Source: Lachnospiraceae bacterium UBA3692 (GTDB taxonomy: Bacteria; Bacillota; Clostridia; Lachnospirales; Lachnospiraceae). From it: a stretch of 21,689 nt of DNA. The notes under the pieces are model-generated. The model had not been told where the DNA came from. It did not search any database and was given only the letters and a program-made list of their open reading frames with translations. The stretch spans positions 1-21,689 of the forward strand of contig DFIR01000061.1 in NCBI GenBank assembly GCA_002372815.1, in the 5' to 3' direction. Positions 1 through 7,362 of this stretch are shown in pieces. The position numbers and the translations under genes were made by a program. Numbering within the stretch: the stretch's first letter is position 1; each line of letters begins with the position of its first letter.

Positions 1-149
<149 letters not shown>

Positions 150-424
150 ATGTTCACAGCATCCTCAGACGCTGTTAAGTTCGTTCCCGTTCAGAACAAC
201 TCTGTCGTTCTGTCCGTGATTTTGGATCTAGGTTTTAGATCGCTTTCTGAATTCATTCTTTAGGATCCGGAACTTCAGATGATTCCGTATCCTTTAAGGA
301 ATCTATTCAGGGTTGCATTTCTGTTAAACTGTCAACTATTCGATTGTGAAGATACTTGCTGCTGAAATATGCCTGACATATTTCGCAATGTTTTTGACTC
401 ATTTCCGCGAGTCGCAACTATGAC
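150..424 (-). other. rRNA operon leader
   Basis: No gene is visible between the 16S start and the rrn promoters. On the minus strand the leader RNA can form several short hairpins. One is 8 bp at 156-163/168-175, directly before the 16S gene. The second is 6 bp at 192-197/207-212, and the third is 6 bp at 225-230/236-241. Such leaders normally carry the 5' half of the processing stem cut by RNase III and antitermination signals. I could not identify a convincing boxA. Confidence 0.7.
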
Positions 425-453
425 ATCGTATCTCGTCTGAGATGTTTTGTCAA
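425..453 (-). promoter_or_regulatory. rRNA operon promoter P2
   Basis: On the minus strand TTGACA (448-453) and TACGAT (425-430) are separated by exactly 17 bases. An A/T-rich block (about 462-480) sits upstream, like an UP element. It is the 16S-proximal of two tandem promoters, and transcription would start near 418. Confidence 0.85.
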
Positions 454-529
454 GGCCGTTTTTAAATTTTTTTGAGGTTTTTGATGATCTCTTGTTTGTT
501 CATCTGCCTCTCTCTCAGCGGCGAAACTT

Positions 530-558
530 ATCTTAGCACCATGGTCATGATAATGCAA
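530..558 (-). promoter_or_regulatory. rRNA operon promoter P1
   Basis: On the minus strand TTGCAT (553-558) and TAAGAT (530-535) are separated by 17 bases. A strongly A/T-rich stretch with A-tracts (about 560-590) lies directly upstream, as expected for an UP element that boosts rRNA promoters. The start would be near 523, giving a leader of about 375 nt before 16S. Confidence 0.85.
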
Positions 559-611
559 GCACTTTTTTCAACTTTTTAAATTTTTTGTTTCGGAGCTGAA
601 AAGGAGCTGAA

Positions 612-656
612 CAAAGGACCGCAGCCTTCCGATCGACGGAAAACTGCGGTCCTTTG
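612..656 (-). terminator. Hairpin terminator after tRNA-Ser
   Basis: A perfect 13-bp inverted repeat (612-624 with 644-656) contains an inner 5-bp stem (627-631/637-641). It begins 3 bases after the tRNA 3' end on the minus strand. The tail beyond the stem is only weakly U-rich, so it may act partly as a 3' processing structure. It also separates the tRNA unit from the rrn promoters. Confidence 0.7.
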
Positions 657-658
657 AG

Positions 659-747
659 CGGAGAAAGCGGGATTTGAACCCGCGCGCCGGGATTACCGAC
701 CTACACCCTTAGCAGGGGCGCCTCTTCAGCCTCTTGAGTATTTCTCC
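659..747 (-). tRNA. tRNA-Ser (anticodon GCU)
   Basis: The reverse complement folds as a class II tRNA of 89 nt. The 7-bp acceptor stem pairs GGAGAAA (5' end, 741-747) with TTTCTCC (660-666), with discriminator base G at 659. The anticodon loop reads CTGCTAA, giving GCT for AGC/AGU serine codons. A long variable arm precedes the T-arm GGGTTCAAATCCC. CCA is not encoded. It has its own consensus promoter 60 bases upstream and a hairpin immediately downstream, so it is an independent single-tRNA unit just ahead of the rRNA operon. Confidence 0.96.
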
Positions 748-805
748 TCGCCTGAATTGCATGACTTGCTATTCAATTCTCGCATCTGTGGCAGATGCAG
801 AGTTT

Positions 806-834
806 ATTATAAATGGAAGGTACGCATTTGTCAA
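806..834 (-). promoter_or_regulatory. Consensus promoter of tRNA-Ser
   Basis: On the minus strand TTGACA (829-834), a 17-base spacer and TATAAT (806-811) match the sigma-70/sigma-A consensus exactly. The predicted start near 799 puts a 7-bp hairpin with a 3-nt loop (782-798) at the very 5' end of the precursor. Confidence 0.92.
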
Positions 835-878
835 TAAACATTCTGCATCCGCACAAAGAAAGCATTCTGTACCGTGTC

Positions 879-1289
879 TCACCCGAGGATCCTGGCCAGC
901 ACGCCGTCCAGATGTTCCGCAGAAGGTGCGCCGGGCTTCCAGCCGATCAGCTGCCGGTCCCCTTTGTAGCGGGGGATGAGGTGGATATGGAAATGGTGAA
1001 CGGTCTGTCCGGCCGTCTCCCCGTTGTTCTGGATGAGATTCAGGCCGTCCGGGCTGAGCTTCTCCTGATACATCGCCGCCACCTTGGCCGCCACCTGCAT
1101 CGCCTCGCCGGCGAGCTCCGCGGGCAGCTCCGGAAGCGTAGCATAATGCTCCTTCGGAAGGACGAGCGCATGGCCGTCCGTCGCGGGGCTGTTGTCCAGG
1201 ATGACCCGGAAATGTTCGTTCTCATAAACTGTGCGAGAAGGGATCTCGCCATTGGCGATCCTGCAGAAAATGCACTGTGCGTCTTTCAT
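879..1289 (-). CDS. HIT family hydrolase (HINT-like)
   Basis: The 136-residue product is a complete histidine-triad protein. It opens with CIFCRIANGEIPS (C6 and C9, the zinc-binding pair of many HINT proteins) and ends with the active-site triad HFHIHLIPR (H99, H101, H103). The residues QNNG and the triad fit the HINT branch, which hydrolyses nucleoside phosphoramidates and AMP conjugates. Its physiological substrate in bacteria is mostly unknown. The ATG is preceded by GGAGAGG. A 5-bp stem (1296-1300/1304-1308) overlaps this ribosome binding site. It lies 139 bases downstream of the FHA gene and has its own promoter-like sequence, so it is probably not part of the tad operon. I see no U-rich terminator after it. 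Confidence 0.95.
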   Translation of the reverse strand: MKDAQCIFCRIANGEIPSRTVYENEHFRVILDNSPATDGHALVLPKEHYATLPELPAELAGEAMQVAAKVAAMYQEKLSPDGLNLIQNNGETAGQTVHHFHIHLIPRYKGDRQLIGWKPGAPSAEHLDGVLARILG

Positions 1290-1393
1290 GGTCCTCTCCG
1301 TTCCGGAGCGCTCACTGATACGTTCTCTCTAACAACGGCTGTCTGCGGCGCTCCGCGGCGGACGGCCGTGCCGGTCCCCGACCGGTCTCTGTC

Positions 1394-1423
1394 AGTATAC
1401 CATCTCCCGATGCTGTTGAACAA
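1394..1423 (-). promoter_or_regulatory. Probable promoter of the HIT gene
   Basis: On the minus strand TTGTTC (1418-1423), an 18-base spacer and TATACT (1394-1399) are found. TG sits one base before the -10, giving an extended -10. The start near 1388 leaves a leader of about 100 nt containing small GC-rich hairpins. The -35 lies just past the FHA stop codon. Confidence 0.65.
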
Positions 1424-1428
1424 TCCCC

Positions 1429-2736
1429 TCACCGGCAGTGATATTCCAGCGCGCCGATCCGGACGGCATCGCCCTTGTCCACCGGCACCCGCTCTTCCGG
1501 CTCCAGAAGGCGCCCGTTCAGCCAGGTCCCGTTCGTGCTGTTGAGGTCCTGCATGCACAGCCGGCCGCTCTCGTCCCTCGAGAACCGGACGTGCATCCTG
1601 CTCACGCTCGGATCCTCGAGGACCATATCCGCATGCTCCGCCATCCTGCCCACGGTCAGAGGGAGCCTGTGCAGGTCGATATGCGGGGACGATCCGTCTG
1701 CGCTGTAGAGCCCGAATGCCTCCTTACCGCGAAAACCGAGATAGACCGTGTCAAACCTCTCCGGGGACGCCGGCGTCCCCGGCGCCGTCTTACCGCGCGC
1801 CGGGACATCCCCCTCCTGCTCCGCGCGCGCAGCCTCCCCGGGAAACCGGGATGATCCCGGTCCCTCCCTTCTGCCTTTGGCCGAGAAGATCCGCCAGACC
1901 GCCGCCGTGACCAGCGCCGAGACAAAACTCATCACCGCCACGCACCTGCACCGGAACAGGACCTGTGCATCCGCCGGCAGCAGCACCGGCCAGGCCGCCG
2001 CCCCGACACACAGCAGGAGCAGCAGCGCCGCGACCGTCAGGAGGCCCTTGGAATCCTCTCTCTGCCCGTCCCCTTCGCGTCCGGCCCCGGCCGCCGGCAT
2101 CACCGTCTCCTTTCCGCCCTCCTCCGGCCAGACGGGATCACTCTCCCATGCCGCATCCTCCTCCCACAGCTCCGCAGGTTCCCCTTCAGCCCGGGCGTCC
2201 TCCTCCCTCTCATGCTCCAGCTCCTCCATGCGGCGGAAGAGCAGGTCCGGCTGCCCCGCGCAGGCGCCCAGGCGCAGCAGGAGCCCCGCCGCCTCCCGGT
2301 CGTCATCCGGGGCTCTCTCCGAGAGGGCCTCAAAGAAAGCCGCCGGGTCCCGCTCCTCCCCGTCCGGATAATACAGAAACAGAAATCTCTCCTCAAACAG
2401 GTCATAATAGATGTACTCCTCCGTGAGCAGAAGCCGGTCGACGTCCAGCAGATAGTCCGCAAGCTCCCTGCGCAGCCCGCACAGATCCCGGACCAGCCGC
2501 CGCACATAGGCATACTGCAGGGCCCGCCCCTCAAAAAAGAGAGAGAACCGCTGCCGGGCTGTGATGTCATAGCACAGCCGGTCCTCCCCGTCCACCGTGC
2601 GCAGGGCACAGGGGAGCAGCCCCCGGATCCGGTTCGCGGCGAGCATCCGGTACGGATAGCTTCCCGCCCGCGTATCCTCCGGTGCCGGCAGGATCAGATA
2701 TGTGTGGTCCGAGTCCCTGTAGCGATCCATGCTCAT
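1429..2736 (-). CDS. DUF6382-type / FHA domain membrane protein of the tad operon
   Basis: The product is 435 residues. Residues 1-175 resemble the N-terminal domain annotated DUF6382 in Bacillota, an assignment made from memory. Residues 175-230 are acidic and probably unstructured. Two membrane segments follow (about 231-254 and 264-285), then a linker, then a C-terminal FHA domain (about 355-435). The FHA phosphothreonine-binding signature is intact: GR at 363-364, SVSRMH at 377-382, NSTNG at 399-403. FHA domains bind phosphothreonine, so the protein may read Ser/Thr kinase signals at the pilus machine; no kinase is in the window. The ATG overlaps the stop of the preceding gene (ATGA), with GGAGAAAGGGG just upstream. 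This is the last gene of the operon. Confidence 0.88.
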   Translation of the reverse strand: MSMDRYRDSDHTYLILPAPEDTRAGSYPYRMLAANRIRGLLPCALRTVDGEDRLCYDITARQRFSLFFEGRALQYAYVRRLVRDLCGLRRELADYLLDVDRLLLTEEYIYYDLFEERFLFLYYPDGEERDPAAFFEALSERAPDDDREAAGLLLRLGACAGQPDLLFRRMEELEHEREEDARAEGEPAELWEEDAAWESDPVWPEEGGKETVMPAAGAGREGDGQREDSKGLLTVAALLLLLCVGAAAWPVLLPADAQVLFRCRCVAVMSFVSALVTAAVWRIFSAKGRREGPGSSRFPGEAARAEQEGDVPARGKTAPGTPASPERFDTVYLGFRGKEAFGLYSADGSSPHIDLHRLPLTVGRMAEHADMVLEDPSVSRMHVRFSRDESGRLCMQDLNSTNGTWLNGRLLEPEERVPVDKGDAVRIGALEYHCR

Positions 2737-3179
2737 TCCCCTTTCTCCGAAGCAGCCGCAGCCAGTACCGCCCGGATCCTCCGATATCTGCGAAAACTGC
2801 GGGGCGGATCCGTGGTCCTGGCCCGCTCGGCGGCACACAGCCGCCAGTCGTCCGGCATCAGCGCGGATCCGCTGAAGACGCCTGTCACGAGCTGCGCGGT
2901 GACGCTGCAGGTCACCGACGCGCCTTTCTGCACCTGCTCCGTCCGCTCCTCCGCAAGGAGGAGCGTCCTGCAGACGTGGCGCAGGGAGTCCTCCTTCCAG
3001 CCGGTCCGCCCGCGCGCGACGGCTTCCTGCTGCGCGTGCAGATACGCGTCCTGCTCCATCGCGCACCGGTCATACAGGAAGAAACCGAGGTAGATCAGCA
3101 CCACCATCGCGCACAGCACGACCGGCAGGACCAGCGCCGCCTCCACCGTCATATATCCGCCTTCCCGCGCGTCATTCAT
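2733..3179 (-). CDS. Small TadE-like pseudopilin
   Basis: The 148-residue protein has a short N-terminus followed by GGYMTVEAALVLPVVLCAMV, the TadE/TadG signature. A Gly is followed five residues later by Glu, then one long hydrophobic helix (about 12-35). The motif predicts processing by the prepilin peptidase encoded at the start of the operon. The rest is a short, Arg-rich extracytoplasmic domain with four Cys residues and no recognisable fold. The start overlaps the end of the upstream TadE gene by 8 bases, and its stop overlaps the FHA start by 4, indicating translational coupling. TadE-like minor pilins are thought to prime or stabilise Flp pili. Confidence 0.85.
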   Translation of the reverse strand: MNDAREGGYMTVEAALVLPVVLCAMVVLIYLGFFLYDRCAMEQDAYLHAQQEAVARGRTGWKEDSLRHVCRTLLLAEERTEQVQKGASVTCSVTAQLVTGVFSGSALMPDDWRLCAAERARTTDPPRSFRRYRRIRAVLAAAASEKGE

Positions 3180-4056
3180 GTGCGTGCTCCTCTTCTCTCT
3201 CCGCGCCGCATTTCGGGCACGGCGGCAGATGCTCCTTCGCCTCCTCCAGAGGCATCTCCGTAAATTCCTTGTGGATGGCCGCGCACTGCGGATCGCAGTG
3301 GTAGCGGGACCCGTGCGGAGACACCAGCACCATCCCTCCCGCCGGCGGCCGGCAGGTCTCGCAGGGATGATAGATCTCCCCGTCCTCCGCGCGGAGGTGC
3401 TCCAGCGCGTCGGCGTCCACCCACTGCATCGAGGGATGCAGATACGGGCACAGCGGGTCCGTGTGGTAGACGATCCCCGTCCTGGCCACGTAGACCTCTT
3501 CCCCGGACCCCGCTCCGTCTTCGGGCTGCGCCCCCATATAGTCCCCGGCTCCGAAGCCTGTCCAGGCATGCCCGCAGTACCGCAGCTGCATCCGGAACGG
3601 CGCATAGGCGATCACGGGGATGAAAGGCCGCACCTTCCAGGTCGCCACCAGCTCGACGCGGTCATTTCCCGCGAGAACAGAGGAGCCTAGATAGGAGATA
3701 TGGCCTGACAGGCAGGTGTTCTCCATATACTGTCTGCCGAGCCGCTCCGAGACGCGGTTTCTGACGAACCCCTGGGTCAGCACCGCGGATCCCAGGCGCG
3801 CGCCCGCCGTGTCCTCTCCGCCGGCCCCGCCGCTCCCCGCAGGCGGATCCTCCCCTCCCGCAAACCGCGTGTAGTATGCGTATTCCCGCACCTGGTCCCC
3901 GGCCTCCCGGAGGGCGGCGGCCAGCTGCCCTTCAAAGCGCTGCACTTCTATAAGAAACAGAAGATTCAGCATAAAGAAAAGGAAGAGCGGCAGCACAAGG
4001 GCCGCTTCCACCGTCATGCTCCCGCTCTGGTCCGTACAGAGTCTCTTCCTAATCAT
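3172..4056 (-). CDS. TadE-like pseudopilin with two Cys/His metal-site-like units
   Basis: The product is 294 residues. Residues 10-40 hold the TadE signature GSMTVEAALVLPLFLFFMLN plus the membrane helix. Residues 40-170 form the usual extracytoplasmic domain after a Gly-rich linker (about 67-85). The C-terminus is unusual, with two tandem units. Unit 1 (188-235) has YHTDPLC (197-203) and CETC (232-235). Unit 2 (243-283) has YHCDPQC (252-258) and CPKC (280-283). The pattern Y-H-x-D-P-x-C ... C-x-x-C resembles small zinc-binding modules in some secreted nuclease-associated and competence proteins. Metal binding is inferred. The start overlaps the DUF5702 gene by 8 bases. Confidence 0.88.
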   Translation of the reverse strand: MIRKRLCTDQSGSMTVEAALVLPLFLFFMLNLLFLIEVQRFEGQLAAALREAGDQVREYAYYTRFAGGEDPPAGSGGAGGEDTAGARLGSAVLTQGFVRNRVSERLGRQYMENTCLSGHISYLGSSVLAGNDRVELVATWKVRPFIPVIAYAPFRMQLRYCGHAWTGFGAGDYMGAQPEDGAGSGEEVYVARTGIVYHTDPLCPYLHPSMQWVDADALEHLRAEDGEIYHPCETCRPPAGGMVLVSPHGSRYHCDPQCAAIHKEFTEMPLEEAKEHLPPCPKCGAEREEEHAHE

Positions 4057-5590
4057 ATCCGACCGTCATCTCCACTTGAAAAGGTTCTCCTGTGCCGCAT
4101 CCGATCCGCGCACGGAAGGAATAGAGATCCATGCAGCGGTCCATCCGGAACCCGCTCCCCTGCGGCGTCTGGCGGATCTCCATCTCCATGATGTCCATCA
4201 TGCGCAGGCTCTTGATCCTGCTGCCCTCCAGGTACAGGAGCCCCCGCAGGTATCCCCGGTAGTCAAAGCCTTCCTCCGCAGTGCTCACCCGCGCCTTGTC
4301 CCACGGTTTCAGGAGGTCGCTGAGGGGCGTCTGCCAGGTCTCCGGCGTCTTCACCAGCGGGATCTTCCCACCCTTCAGCAGCGTGCGCACGTCGACCACG
4401 CTCTCGTAATAGGACCACACGAACAGGATCGCCGCCGCGAGCGATTCCTTCAGGTGCGGCTGGAACAGGACCAGGGAGATCGCGCCGGCCACCGTCTCCG
4501 CCTTTGCGGTGCGCTTCGTGTCCCCAAACAGGCAGGCGCAGTTCACACCGCCCCGCAGGAGCATCAGCTGCTCCGCGACCGCCTCCAGATTCTTCCGGTC
4601 GCTGTCCTTCCCGCCGAGAATGTATTCCGTCTGATAGCGCAGCGGCGCGTCCTGCCTCGCTTCGTGCAGGAAGTCCCCTGTTTTCTCCAGGACGTATTCG
4701 TCAAAGAGCAGCTCGTCCGCCTGCGGGTAGCCGTGGCTGTTGGTCGGCACCGGGCCGTTCCCCGCATAGAGGGGCCTGTGGGAGAGCAGTTCCCCGACAG
4801 GGTAGGCCGCGGCGGAGAATTCCGCATGCCGCCCGTACACCTGGTGCAGGATCGGGGCCTCCATGAAGTCCTCCATCGCCGCGAGGATCTTCCTCGCGAG
4901 GTTCTCCTCCTCCGCCTCCTGCGGCGCGCCCTCCCCTTCACCGCTCCCGCTCTCCGGCTGCTCTTCCCGCTCCTTCTCCTGCCGCTCCTCCCCCTTGCGG
5001 AGGTCCTCCTCCAGCTTCCGCCGGTTGTCCTCCCGCCGGCGCGTCCACTCCAGTGTGTCTGTCTCAAATCCTTTCCACCGGTCGACCGTGACCAGCGCTG
5101 CCGCCGCCCATTCGCCCGCCGGATCCGCGGACATGTAGGCATAGACCTGCTCCCGCAGGGATGCCGCGCCCTGGTCTGACGCCATGCGCATGCCCGTCAC
5201 CTCCACCTCCTGTACCTGCAGCGCGCAGAGTTTCTTTCCGACGGTGTTCTCCAGATTTTTCTTAATATAATAATCCAGCTGTCCGCCGACGGCCTGTGCC
5301 GGGCTCCCCGCAGCTTCCCCGAGATACTGTGTGTCCACGTAGAACAGATCGAACCGCTCGTGCAGCTCCCGGTGAAATTCCGCCAGCACCGAGTCCGCCG
5401 CCGTTCCGGCGCCGCAGGCGGTCTTCAGCCTCGCCGTTCCGCGCCCCGTCTCTCGGATCAGCAGCAGGAAGAGACCCAGAAAAGCCATGACAGAGAGCGC
5501 GAGAAAGACCGTCAGGTACCCCTGTTCTCCCCGGAGACAGCGCCGCGGGGCTCCCGCCCCGCAGCCGCTCCGCGCCTTGAGGCGCGTCAT
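4049..5590 (-). CDS. DUF5702-type membrane-anchored protein of the tad operon
   Basis: The 513-residue product has a basic N-terminus and then GEQGYLTVFLALSVMAFLGL (about 21-40). That is a single anchor shaped like a TadE/pilin N-terminus, though without the classical Glu. A large extracytoplasmic part follows. Residues 183-230 are very charged (Glu, Lys, Arg) and probably form a coiled coil or flexible spacer. The C-terminal half is a mixed domain I do not recognise structurally. Proteins of this shape in Bacillota tad loci are annotated DUF5702, an assignment made from memory. It may be a TadG-like minor component on the cell surface. Its ATG overlaps the Flp stop (ATGA), and its end overlaps the next gene by 8 bases. 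Confidence 0.8.
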   Translation of the reverse strand: MTRLKARSGCGAGAPRRCLRGEQGYLTVFLALSVMAFLGLFLLLIRETGRGTARLKTACGAGTAADSVLAEFHRELHERFDLFYVDTQYLGEAAGSPAQAVGGQLDYYIKKNLENTVGKKLCALQVQEVEVTGMRMASDQGAASLREQVYAYMSADPAGEWAAAALVTVDRWKGFETDTLEWTRRREDNRRKLEEDLRKGEERQEKEREEQPESGSGEGEGAPQEAEEENLARKILAAMEDFMEAPILHQVYGRHAEFSAAAYPVGELLSHRPLYAGNGPVPTNSHGYPQADELLFDEYVLEKTGDFLHEARQDAPLRYQTEYILGGKDSDRKNLEAVAEQLMLLRGGVNCACLFGDTKRTAKAETVAGAISLVLFQPHLKESLAAAILFVWSYYESVVDVRTLLKGGKIPLVKTPETWQTPLSDLLKPWDKARVSTAEEGFDYRGYLRGLLYLEGSRIKSLRMMDIMEMEIRQTPQGSGFRMDRCMDLYSFRARIGCGTGEPFQVEMTVGYD

Positions 5591-5790
5591 GAGAGCAGTG
5601 TCCCGTCCCCTCCCATGTAGGAGAGGATCGTACCGCTGTCGCTGTTGATCTTCTGGAAGATCTTTTTCACAAGGTCCCCCATCTGCTTCTTGAAGATCAC
5701 CACGAGACCGACCAGGACCACCATGATCAGGATGACCTCCACGGTCCCCATGCCGGCCTCATCCTCCAGAAACTGCCTGTACACCTGCAT
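5587..5790 (-). CDS. flp: Flp-type IVb pilin
   Basis: The 67-residue protein has an 11-residue polar leader, then EAGMGTVEVILIMVVLVGLV. Cleavage after G13 would leave Glu at +5 of the mature protein, the hallmark of prepilin-peptidase substrates. One hydrophobic helix (about 17-34) is followed by a short Lys-rich amphipathic stretch and a Gly/Ser tail. The mature pilin would be about 54 residues, typical for Flp. It is the main structural subunit of the predicted pilus, and the only classical Flp gene seen. The ribosome binding site AAAGGAG is placed well for this ATG, consistent with high expression. Confidence 0.93.
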   Translation of the reverse strand: MQVYRQFLEDEAGMGTVEVILIMVVLVGLVVIFKKQMGDLVKKIFQKINSDSGTILSYMGGDGTLLS

Positions 5791-5820
5791 TCCCGCTCCT
5801 TTCCGGGCGCCTCACGCGCC

Positions 5821-7326
5821 CTAAACCGTAAAACTGAGATACGCCGGGATGATGATGATCACCATGGTGACCGCCAGCATCGCGACCATCGGAAGCAGCA
5901 ACCTGGTCTCCGCCTCCTCGCCCCGCTGCCTGGCTGTGTTCTTCCTCTCCAGGAGCGCCGTCTCCGCCTCTCTCCGAAGAGCCTGCAGAAGCTCCCGGTT
6001 TCCTTTCCGGAGGTTCTGCGTCAGAAGGGTGCACAGCCGTATATACATGCCGCAGCGGCAGCGGGATCCGAAATGCGTGTATGCTTCCGCTTCGGGCGTG
6101 CCGCTCTCCATCTCCCGGATGAGCAGCAGGACCTCCTCGCACACACACCGCCGGGCGGCTCCCCGCGCGCGCTGTTTCCGATAGTCTTCCCCGATCCTGT
6201 AGAAAATATTCCGAAGGCTCATGCCCGCCCCGAGGTAGAGTGCCAGCCGGTTCACCAGCTGCGGGTAGTCCGCCTCCAGCTGACGCTCCCGCTCCCGCAC
6301 CTGTCCGTGCAGCCGGCGGTCCTCCAGCAGGGAGAGCACGACGGCGGCGGCCGCACCGAGAAACAGGAACTGCAGCCCCCGCTCCTCCCCGGTCTCCCGC
6401 CAGGAGACCTGCCTCGCCGTCCCGTCATCCGCCTGCACGGTCTGCGGCAGTTCCAGAAAAGAACTCCCCGCGCTCTCCTCCTCCGCGGACGCGATCTCCG
6501 AGAGGAGCTTCTGCCGCAGTCTCGCGTTCTCGCTTTCCGCGGTGCGCACCGCCCTGCAGACATAGGTGTGTTCGAAAGCACAGCTGCCGTCAGCGCCCTC
6601 CCCTGTCAGGAGCGCCGTCAGCTGTACCGGCCCCTCCGGGACAAAAGCCGCGTGCACCCGCCCGCCGCTGTCCAGCCAGTCCGGAGCATCCGACTCCCAC
6701 CGGATCCGGAACGGGTAGCCCTCGACCTCCGCCGGCAGGCAGAGGTCCGCCGCGACTGCTTCCAGGCTGCGGTTCTGCCCCGGGATGATCTCCTCGAGAG
6801 CTGTGAAGAGTTCGCCGGCGAGCCTCTCCAGCTGCTGCGCCGAGTACTGCCTCGCCCGGACAGAGACCGGGATCTCCATCCCCTGTCCCTCTGCTCCCTC
6901 CACGGAGGCCGTCAGGGAGACCGTCGTGCCGGTCCCTCCGTAGCCGTCCCTTTCGATCCTCCGGATCCCCTCCCCGGTTCCGCCGGCGAGATCCTGCAGG
7001 AGCGCGGCACCTGTCAGGAAGCCTCCCGCCAGCACGCACAGAAGGATGCGGCGGATCCGCAGGATCTCGTAGGCGGCCGCCCTCCCTTCGGCAGAGCGGG
7101 AAGGATACAGGACCGCCAGGTCTTCTCTCACCGACTGTACCCTCTCCGCGCCGCCGAAAGACGGCAGGCGCCTGTACAAGTACGCGCTGACGCGTGTCAG
7201 CGGCCGCGGAGGGTCCTCCCCCGCCTGCGCAGGGACCTGTTCCCTGCGGCTGATGAACAGAAGGGCCGCCGCGGACAGCAGGATCCCTCCCGCCGCGCAG
7301 GCTTCCGCGATCTGATGCAGTTCCAT
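5821..7326 (-). CDS. tadC: TadC-like pilus platform protein with large extracytoplasmic insert
   Basis: The 501-residue product has membrane segments at about 10-27, 92-112, 317-334 and 477-495. The T2SSF-like cytoplasmic domain lies at about 345-475. It includes the GAGMSLRNIF motif, matching TadC/GspF-family platform proteins that work with the TadA ATPase. It is longer than the roughly 300-residue TadC known from proteobacteria because about 200 residues are inserted between the second and third helices (113-316). Within the insert, residues 186-245 run ESLEAVAADLCLP-like to RIRWESDAPDWLDSGGRV and VQLTALL. That pattern is typical of Ig-like bacterial domains. The ribosome binding site is GGAGG. 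A 7-bp hairpin sits between this gene and tadB. Confidence 0.88.
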   Translation of the reverse strand: MELHQIAEACAAGGILLSAAALLFISRREQVPAQAGEDPPRPLTRVSAYLYRRLPSFGGAERVQSVREDLAVLYPSRSAEGRAAAYEILRIRRILLCVLAGGFLTGAALLQDLAGGTGEGIRRIERDGYGGTGTTVSLTASVEGAEGQGMEIPVSVRARQYSAQQLERLAGELFTALEEIIPGQNRSLEAVAADLCLPAEVEGYPFRIRWESDAPDWLDSGGRVHAAFVPEGPVQLTALLTGEGADGSCAFEHTYVCRAVRTAESENARLRQKLLSEIASAEEESAGSSFLELPQTVQADDGTARQVSWRETGEERGLQFLFLGAAAAVVLSLLEDRRLHGQVRERERQLEADYPQLVNRLALYLGAGMSLRNIFYRIGEDYRKQRARGAARRCVCEEVLLLIREMESGTPEAEAYTHFGSRCRCGMYIRLCTLLTQNLRKGNRELLQALRREAETALLERKNTARQRGEEAETRLLLPMVAMLAVTMVIIIIPAYLSFTV

Positions 7327-7340
7327 ACTCCACCTCCCCC

Positions 7341-7358
7341 GCCGCCGTGCGCGGCGGC
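7341..7358 (-). other. Intergenic hairpin between tadB and tadC
   Basis: A perfect 7-bp GC-only stem (7341-7347/7352-7358) with a 4-base loop lies in the 36-base gap. On the mRNA it ends immediately before the ribosome binding site of tadC. There is no U-tract, so it is not a terminator. It could adjust tadC translation or protect an mRNA end. Confidence 0.55.
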
Positions 7359-7362
7359 TGTC

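Noticed and set aside
307..335. Possible third rrn promoter (TTGACA at 330-335, minus strand)
   Set aside because: At 17 bases distance the -10 would be CCCTGA; no acceptable -10 is found at 16 to 18 bases.
734..979. Small open frame on the plus strand over the tRNA-Ser 5' end and promoter
   Set aside because: It overlaps a tRNA, its promoter and the HIT gene in antisense and shows no coding character.
4016..5179. Long open frame on the plus strand, opposite the DUF5702 gene
   Set aside because: The reading is Arg/Leu/Pro-rich without domains and mirrors a real coding frame on the other strand; the very high GC keeps antisense frames open.
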